Shown: one piece after another, positions 59,229-64,000 of the stretch
Numbering within the stretch: position 1 is the stretch's first letter
Layout: every line of letters begins with the position of its first letter
DNA from: JAKFEW01 sp036675505
Lineage (GTDB): Bacteria > Cyanobacteriota > Sericytochromatia > S15B-MN24 > JAQBPE01
NCBI GenBank assembly: GCA_036675505.1
Contig: JAKFEW010000047.1
Location: 23,545-87,544 of the forward strand
Direction of reading: 5' to 3'
DNA length: 64,000 nt
Program-made: the position numbers and the translations under genes
Notes under the pieces: generated by a model
Database searches by the model: none
Seen by the model: only the letters and a program-made list of their open reading frames with translations
Told to the model about the DNA's origin: nothing

Positions 59229-62200
59229 TTAGATGTCGTCGTCGTCCGCCAGCAGCAGGCGCGCCTGCAGGCCCTGCGCGAGGCCCTCGAGGCGCTCGAC
59301 GTTGCGTTGCAGCCCGGTGCGCGTGGCGACCGCGTCGAGCGCCGGCGCGGCGTGGTCCGCGAGCGTCTCGAGCAGCTCGAGCTCGCGCGGCGTGAAGGGC
59401 CGCGCGTCCTCCGACCTGACGAGGTACAACGCGCCGAGCAGATCGTCGTCCATCACCATAGGCGCGGCCATCACCTGGCGCGGCGCCCGGGCCACCGCGT
59501 CGTGCGGGTCGCGGTCAATCAGGCCCTCGCGGGCGCCTGCGACCTCGTCGATGATCGCCTGCGCCACGTCCGCTTCGGCCGGGGCGCCGGCGGCGTCGGT
59601 CGCGATCGTGGGCCAGGGGTCGTCGCCGAGCAGCAGCACGAAGCGCTCGGCGGGCAGCACCGAGCCGACCGCCCGCAGGATCGTGGCGAGCACCTCCTCG
59701 AAGCCGCGCTGCCCGCCCGCGAGGCGGCCGAGCGTCTGGGCCGCGGCGAGCTCGGCGGCGTGCTGGCGGGTCTCCTCGTAGCGGCGGGCGTTGGCGATCG
59801 CCAGCGCCGCGAAGCCCGCGAGCCCTTCGACCAGGCGCAGGTCCGCCTCACTGAACGTGCGGTTCACGCTGCGGCGATCGACGTACAGCAAGCCGGTCAC
59901 CTCGCCTTCGGCCTGGAGCGGGACGCAGAGCACCGTGCGGAGATCGAGGGCCATGACGCTGGCCGCCGCGGCGAAGCGGGCATCGGACTGCGCATCGGCG
60001 ATCCAGAGCGATTCGCGCGACTCGAGCGCCGTCTTCACGAACGTGCTCGAGAAGGCCATGAGCCCTGCCTCGCCTGCCGCGTCGCGCGGCCGGGTGACCA
60101 CGCCCGAGAGGCCGCCGTCGGGCTCGACCAGCATCACCATGCCGCGCTCGGCGCCGGCGAGCGCCATGACCCTGTCGATCACGCGGTCCAACACCTCGTC
60201 GTAGCGCAGCGTGCCCGTGACCATGCGGCCGAAGTCGGAGATGACGCTCAGGGCCTCGGCATCGGCGCTCACGGCCTGGGCCGCCGGGGCGTGCGCGAGC
60301 GGCTCGTGCGCGAGCCAGCGCGCGGCGAACGGCGCGCGCAGCCCGGCTGGCAGGGCGTCGACCGCCGACGCGAGCCCGGCGCGGGCGGCGCTCGCCAGGC
60401 GCTGCGCGGCCGGGTCCGTTTCGACCTCGGCGAGCAGGCGGGCCGCGTCGGCGGCCACGAGCACGAGGCCATGGTCCAGGGCGTGGTCATGGGCCTGGCG
60501 CAGCTGGCTGGCCGCCTCGCGCGGGCGGCCTTCGGCGATCGCGCGGGCGCCGTCGACCAGCGCCAGCTCGAGCATGAGCGGGACCAACCCCGCCTCGTCC
60601 GCGGCGCGGCGCGCGACGTCCGCCGCTTCGCGCGCGCGCGGGAGCTCGCCGAGCGCGAGCGCCGCGCGGGCCTCGACGAGCCCAGCGCGGGCCGCGATGC
60701 TCGGCGCCTCGCGCGACAGCCCGGCCAGGTGTCGGGGGGCGACGGACGGCGAGCCGAGGGCGATGAGGGCATCGGCGCAGGCCAGCGCGAGCGCCGTGTC
60801 GAGCTCGGGATCGCCCAGCGGCCGCGCCAGGGCGCGCCCCTCGTGGGCGGTGTCGAGGGCGCCCGCGGCGTCGCCCGCGGCGAGCAGCACGGCGGCCTGC
60901 CAGGCTCGCGTGGAAGCCTCGAGGTAGGTGCTGCCGATCGCCTCGGCCTGCCGGAGGGCCGCCTCGGCGTCCATCACCGCGTCCGCGACCCGGCCGACGC
61001 TGGCCAGCGCGCGGCCGCGCAGGCCGCGGGCGTAGGCGGCGAGGAACGGGTTGTCGAGCTCGGTCGCGAGCCGCACGGCCTGGTCGAGCGCGTCGCGCGC
61101 CTCGTCGAGCCGGCCGAGCTCGGTCGCGACCTGGCCGACGTTGATCAAGGTGGTGATCTCGTCGTCGCCGGCGCCGCCGTGCGCACGGCCGAGCGCGAGG
61201 GCGCGCGCGAAGGCGTCGGCCGCGGCGGGGTAGCGCCCGGCGGCCACGAGCGCGTTGCCGAGCGTGAGGTGGGCGTCGACGAGCGCGAGGCGATCGCCCC
61301 GCGCCTCGCGGATCGCGAGCGAGCGCTCGAGCATCGCGAGGCCTTCGGCCATGCGGCCCGGCTCGCGGACGCGCAGGAAGCCCAGCAACCCGAGCGCCTC
61401 GGCCTCGAGCTCGAGCTCACCGGCGGCGCGGGCCGCCGTGAGCGCGGCCTCGCAGGCCGCGGCGGCCTCGGCCGGGCGGCCGGCGAAGTGGTGCAGGCGC
61501 GCGAGCGTGGTATGGGCGCGCGCGGCCTCGGCCGGCGCGCCCGCCGTCTCGGCGGCCGCGGCGCCCACGGTGGCCCGCGCGGTGGCCGCTTCGTGCTTGC
61601 CTGAGAGCTGCAACGCCAGCGCGGCGCTCACCTCGAGCCGCGCCCGGCCGCGATCGTCGGTGCTCGTGGCCAGCGCCTTTTCGTAAGCGGCCAGGGCATC
61701 CTCGGTCTTGCCTTCGATGCGTGCGATGTCGCCCATGAGCTCGAAGGCCTCGGCGAGCACCACCGGCTCGCTGGACCGCACGAGGGCGTTCGCGAGGAGG
61801 CGCGTCGCCTCGTCGAGGTCGAGCGCGGCCAGGCGCACGCGGGCGCCGGCGATCGCCTCCCCGCTCGCACGCGCGTCGTCCCCGGCGCCGAACAGGTGCC
61901 AGGCCCGGGCGGGCGCGTCCGCGGGGTCGCCCAGGTCGGTGAGGCCACGCGCCAGGGCCGCGTGGATCCTGGCCGCCTCCGGATCGTGCACCTGATCGGC
62001 GAGCGCGGCCGCGAGCGCGGGCGAGGCCAGGCGCGGCCGGGTCGCGACGTCGACCAGCAGCCCGCGCTCGGCGAGCGTCTCCACAGCCTCGGCGAGCGCG
62101 TCTTCCGCGATGCCGAGCCAGGCGCCGGCTTCCGTGACGGTGATCGGACGCTCGGCGAGCGCCAGCGCGCTCGCGAGGGTGCGCGCGTCGGCCGGCAGGT

Positions 62201-63767
62201 CGCCTACGTGCGCGGCGCCGGCCACCGCATCGGGCGGCAGGGCCAGCGCCTCGACGGCCACGCGATCGGGCCGCCAGCGGCCGCCTTCGCGCGGCAGGTC
62301 GCCGCCCGCGACGAGGTGGTCGAGGGTGGCGCGCGCCAGGCCGGGCAGGCCATCGGTCAGGCGCCGCAGCGCGGCCGCGAGGCGCGCGGGGGGCTCGGTG
62401 CCGAGCTGGCTGCCAACGAGTGCGCCCACCTCTTCGGCGGTGAGCGGCGGGAGCGGCAGGTCACCGCCGCCCTCGGAAGCGGTGAAGGCGACCAGCGGTC
62501 CGCCGCGGTGGGCCGCGAGCGCTGCTAGCAGCTCTCGGCTCGGTCCATCGGCGCGATCCCAGTCGTCGAAGGCGGCCACGATCGGCCGCCGTCCGGTGGC
62601 CTCCAACGCCTCGGTCCAGGCCGCCTGCAGGGTCGCGCGCGCGGCGCGCGGCGTGAGTGCCGCGGCCTGGGTGCGGGCGGTCACGAAGCGCGCGGTGGCG
62701 CCAGGCTGGTGGTGCTCGGCCCGGTCGGCGACCCAGGCCGCGAAGGCCTCGAGCGACCCGTACGCGCGGTCCGGCGCGCCCGTCGCGCTGCCCGACCAGG
62801 TGGCGTGGCCCTCGAGCTGGGCGGCTGCCAGGACTTCTTCCAGGAAGCGCGTCTTGCCCCCGCCGGCGGGTGCGGTCACGGCGCGCGCCGCGGGGGCCGC
62901 CGCGAACGCGGCGCGCGCCCATGCGAGCTCGTGCGCTCGGCCGACGAAGGCCGGCGCCGGCAGCGCGGCGCCGAGCCCGGCCGGCGCGGCGCCGAGCGCC
63001 TCGAGCAGCTCGAGGGCGCCCGCCGGGCGGTCGTGGCGGGACCGCGCGAGCAGCGCCATGATCGTCGCGGCGAGTGCGGGGTCGACGTCGGGCGCCACCG
63101 CCGCGAGGGGCTCGAGCGGGGCCGTGAGGATCGCCTCGAGCAGCCCGCGCGCCTCCTCGCCCTGGAACGGCGGCCGGCCGGCGAGCACGTGGTAGAAGAC
63201 CGCGCCCAGCGCGTAGAGGTCCGCGCGGCCGTCCAGCCGCTCGCCGCGCACGACCTCGGGCGCGAGGTAGCGCGGCGTGCCCTGGACGCCGGGCGCGTGC
63301 TCGCCGAGCCGCGTGGCGAGGCCGAAGTCCAAAATCGTCAGGCGGCCCTCGGCGTCGAGCCGCAAGTTCTCGGGCTTGAGATCGCCATGGAGCACGCCGC
63401 GCGCATGCATCGCCGCGAGGCCCTCGAGCGCGTCCACGAGCAGCGCGCGGGCGCGCGCCGAGGCGAGCGGTGCGAGGGCGGCGAGCGCGGGACCCGCCAC
63501 GAGATCGAGCGTGAAGTAGAGCCGGCCGTCGGCCAGCGTGCCGAATTCGTGGGCGCGCACCAGCCGCGGATGGGCGAGCCTACGCATGGCCTGGTACTCG
63601 GCGCGGAACGCGAGCCGGATCGGGGCCGAGGCGGCTGCGTCCGGCGTGAGCACCTTCAGCGCGAGGACCGTACCGGACCGGCGGTCCAGGACGCGCCACA
63701 CCACCGCCGTGGCGCCTTCGCCCAGCACCGCCTGCGTCTCGTACCACTCGTGCGTGAATGCCGTCAT
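59229..63767 (-). CDS. large Ser/Thr kinase - ATPase - TPR - GAF regulatory protein
   Basis: 1512 residues. Residues ~8-260: a protein kinase with the Gly loop VLGEGATAVVWRVL, Lys in LALKVL, catalytic HGDLKPENL (about 126), ILDFGLATRLG and APEVVRGERLDGRADLYALG. About 270-620: an AAA/STAND-type ATPase with P-loop APAGGGKTRFLEEVL near residue 299. About 620-1150: TPR-like helices (KTEDALAAYEKALATSTDDR, AAADAFARALALGRAHGGAG). About 1190-1330 and 1350-1490: two GAF-type domains (AGAERGMVMLVEPDGGLSGV, VLCVPLQAEGEVTGLLYVDR; APMVMDDDLLGALYLVRSED). It ends in an acidic LLLADDDDI. This architecture is known from Myxococcota and other complex bacteria as an integrator of signals. The output is presumably phosphorylation of target proteins. 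Inference: a cytoplasmic signal hub. Confidence 0.92.
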   Translation of the reverse strand: MTAFTHEWYETQAVLGEGATAVVWRVLDRRSGTVLALKVLTPDAAASAPIRLAFRAEYQAMRRLAHPRLVRAHEFGTLADGRLYFTLDLVAGPALAALAPLASARARALLVDALEGLAAMHARGVLHGDLKPENLRLDAEGRLTILDFGLATRLGEHAPGVQGTPRYLAPEVVRGERLDGRADLYALGAVFYHVLAGRPPFQGEEARGLLEAILTAPLEPLAAVAPDVDPALAATIMALLARSRHDRPAGALELLEALGAAPAGLGAALPAPAFVGRAHELAWARAAFAAAPAARAVTAPAGGGKTRFLEEVLAAAQLEGHATWSGSATGAPDRAYGSLEAFAAWVADRAEHHQPGATARFVTARTQAAALTPRAARATLQAAWTEALEATGRRPIVAAFDDWDRADGPSRELLAALAAHRGGPLVAFTASEGGGDLPLPPLTAEEVGALVGSQLGTEPPARLAAALRRLTDGLPGLARATLDHLVAGGDLPREGGRWRPDRVAVEALALPPDAVAGAAHVGDLPADARTLASALALAERPITVTEAGAWLGIAEDALAEAVETLAERGLLVDVATRPRLASPALAAALADQVHDPEAARIHAALARGLTDLGDPADAPARAWHLFGAGDDARASGEAIAGARVRLAALDLDEATRLLANALVRSSEPVVLAEAFELMGDIARIEGKTEDALAAYEKALATSTDDRGRARLEVSAALALQLSGKHEAATARATVGAAAAETAGAPAEAARAHTTLARLHHFAGRPAEAAAACEAALTAARAAGELELEAEALGLLGFLRVREPGRMAEGLAMLERSLAIREARGDRLALVDAHLTLGNALVAAGRYPAAADAFARALALGRAHGGAGDDEITTLINVGQVATELGRLDEARDALDQAVRLATELDNPFLAAYARGLRGRALASVGRVADAVMDAEAALRQAEAIGSTYLEASTRAWQAAVLLAAGDAAGALDTAHEGRALARPLGDPELDTALALACADALIALGSPSVAPRHLAGLSREAPSIAARAGLVEARAALALGELPRAREAADVARRAADEAGLVPLMLELALVDGARAIAEGRPREAASQLRQAHDHALDHGLVLVAADAARLLAEVETDPAAQRLASAARAGLASAVDALPAGLRAPFAARWLAHEPLAHAPAAQAVSADAEALSVISDFGRMVTGTLRYDEVLDRVIDRVMALAGAERGMVMLVEPDGGLSGVVTRPRDAAGEAGLMAFSSTFVKTALESRESLWIADAQSDARFAAAASVMALDLRTVLCVPLQAEGEVTGLLYVDRRSVNRTFSEADLRLVEGLAGFAALAIANARRYEETRQHAAELAAAQTLGRLAGGQRGFEEVLATILRAVGSVLPAERFVLLLGDDPWPTIATDAAGAPAEADVAQAIIDEVAGAREGLIDRDPHDAVARAPRQVMAAPMVMDDDLLGALYLVRSEDARPFTPRELELLETLADHAAPALDAVATRTGLQRNVERLEGLAQGLQARLLLADDDDI

Positions 63768-63802
63768 CGTCGCCCCGTCTCGAACTCGCCGTGAATCATC
63801 CT

Positions 63803-63840
63803 ACCCCCGGCCGCGTGCGATCTCTCGCTAGGCCGGGGGT
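63803..63840. terminator. terminator hairpin upstream of the large kinase gene
   Basis: ACCCCCGGCC and GGCCGGGGGT, ten perfect pairs with an 18-base loop. It lies just after the stop of the minus-strand gene at 63853 and 36 bases before the kinase start, so it separates the two transcripts. Confidence 0.55.
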
Positions 63841-63852
63841 GAGGAATGGCGG

Positions 63853-64000
63853 TCACTTCGTGGGCGATTGGAGGGCCTGTGGCTGCGTCTGCCCGGCGGG
63901 CGGCTGCTGCTGACCACCCGGCGGCGGTGGCGGCGCGCAGCCCGGCGGCGGCGGGAAGGGCGGCCGCGGGGCGCCCGGCGGCGGCGGCGGCGGGCAGCCC
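63853..64000 (-). CDS. proline-rich protein, 3' part
   Basis: The frame is open to the right edge of the window and ends in TGA at 63853. The visible 48 codons read GCPPPPPPGAPRPPFPPPPG, then CAPPPPPGGQQQPPAGQTQP and QALQSPTK. It is a low-complexity Pro/Gly/Gln C terminus with two cysteines; nothing of the main domain is seen, so no function is proposed. Confidence 0.5.
   Translation of the reverse strand, partial: GCPPPPPPGAPRPPFPPPPGCAPPPPPGGQQQPPAGQTQPQALQSPTK

Overview
The window is a high-GC stretch of bacterial chromosome from a cell with an outer membrane: it encodes a complete RND efflux tripartite pump with outer-membrane channel, about ten lipoproteins with clear lipoboxes, a Tat-type signal and several two-component systems. 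The species cannot be fixed from the sequence. The lipoproteins carrying short Asn-Gly-Gly repeats, the NHL-propeller lipoproteins and the very large kinase-TPR-GAF regulator would suit a deep-branching or predatory/soil lineage (a non-photosynthetic relative of Cyanobacteria such as Sericytochromatia, or a myxobacterium-like group). That is inference only. Genes often start with GTG or TTG, and many starts here are set by strong AGGAGG-type ribosome binding sites.

Layout. 1-2.1 kb: end of prfC (release factor RF3), a small membrane protein and an EF-hand lipoprotein. 2.3-6.5 kb: three phospholipase D-superfamily genes, two of them secreted lipoprotein paralogues. 6.6-10.8 kb: a receiver domain lacking its phosphoacceptor Asp, two lipoproteins, and a histidine-rich CDF metal exporter coupled to a small upstream gene. 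11.1-11.3 kb: tRNA-Glu(TTC) with a terminator.

11.2-25 kb is an accessory region. Four copies of a ~30-bp direct repeat that resembles the 3' end of tRNA-Glu stand at 12.37, 13.77, 17.52 and 19.32 kb. Three are followed by a terminator hairpin, and the hairpin after the 13.77 kb copy is a recognisable copy of the tRNA's own terminator. The repeats cut the region into segments of 1-4 kb holding lipoproteins, membrane proteins, a nucleoside-deoxyribosyltransferase-like protein and decayed toxin-antitoxin modules (an in-frame amber in one toxin-like gene, a 19-residue PIN-domain stub, and further on a GNAT/DUF1778 pair with internal deletions). A rifampicin phosphotransferase cut down to its ATP-binding domain lies at 23.9 kb. 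No integrase or transposase is visible.

25-40 kb: an FAD-linked oxidoreductase, an RND efflux operon (adaptor-pump-channel) divergent from an OmpR-type two-component system that probably controls it, GNAT, a Tat-exported amine-oxidase-like enzyme and a secreted endonuclease/phosphatase-like protein. 40-49 kb: a MenB/BadI-type crotonase, an SRPBCC-ArsR-SRPBCC cluster, NHL-repeat and 842-residue lipoproteins, and secreted hypotheticals. 48-54 kb: NYN RNase-like protein, a membrane 4Fe-4S protein, a MASE1 histidine kinase and molybdate transport genes modB-modA without a visible modC. 54-64 kb: a secreted papain-fold protein, an extremely acidic LysM protein, an acyl desaturase, a SnoaL-like lipoprotein, a DUF4214-type protein, and a 1512-residue Ser/Thr kinase-ATPase-TPR-GAF regulator. 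The window ends inside a proline-rich gene.
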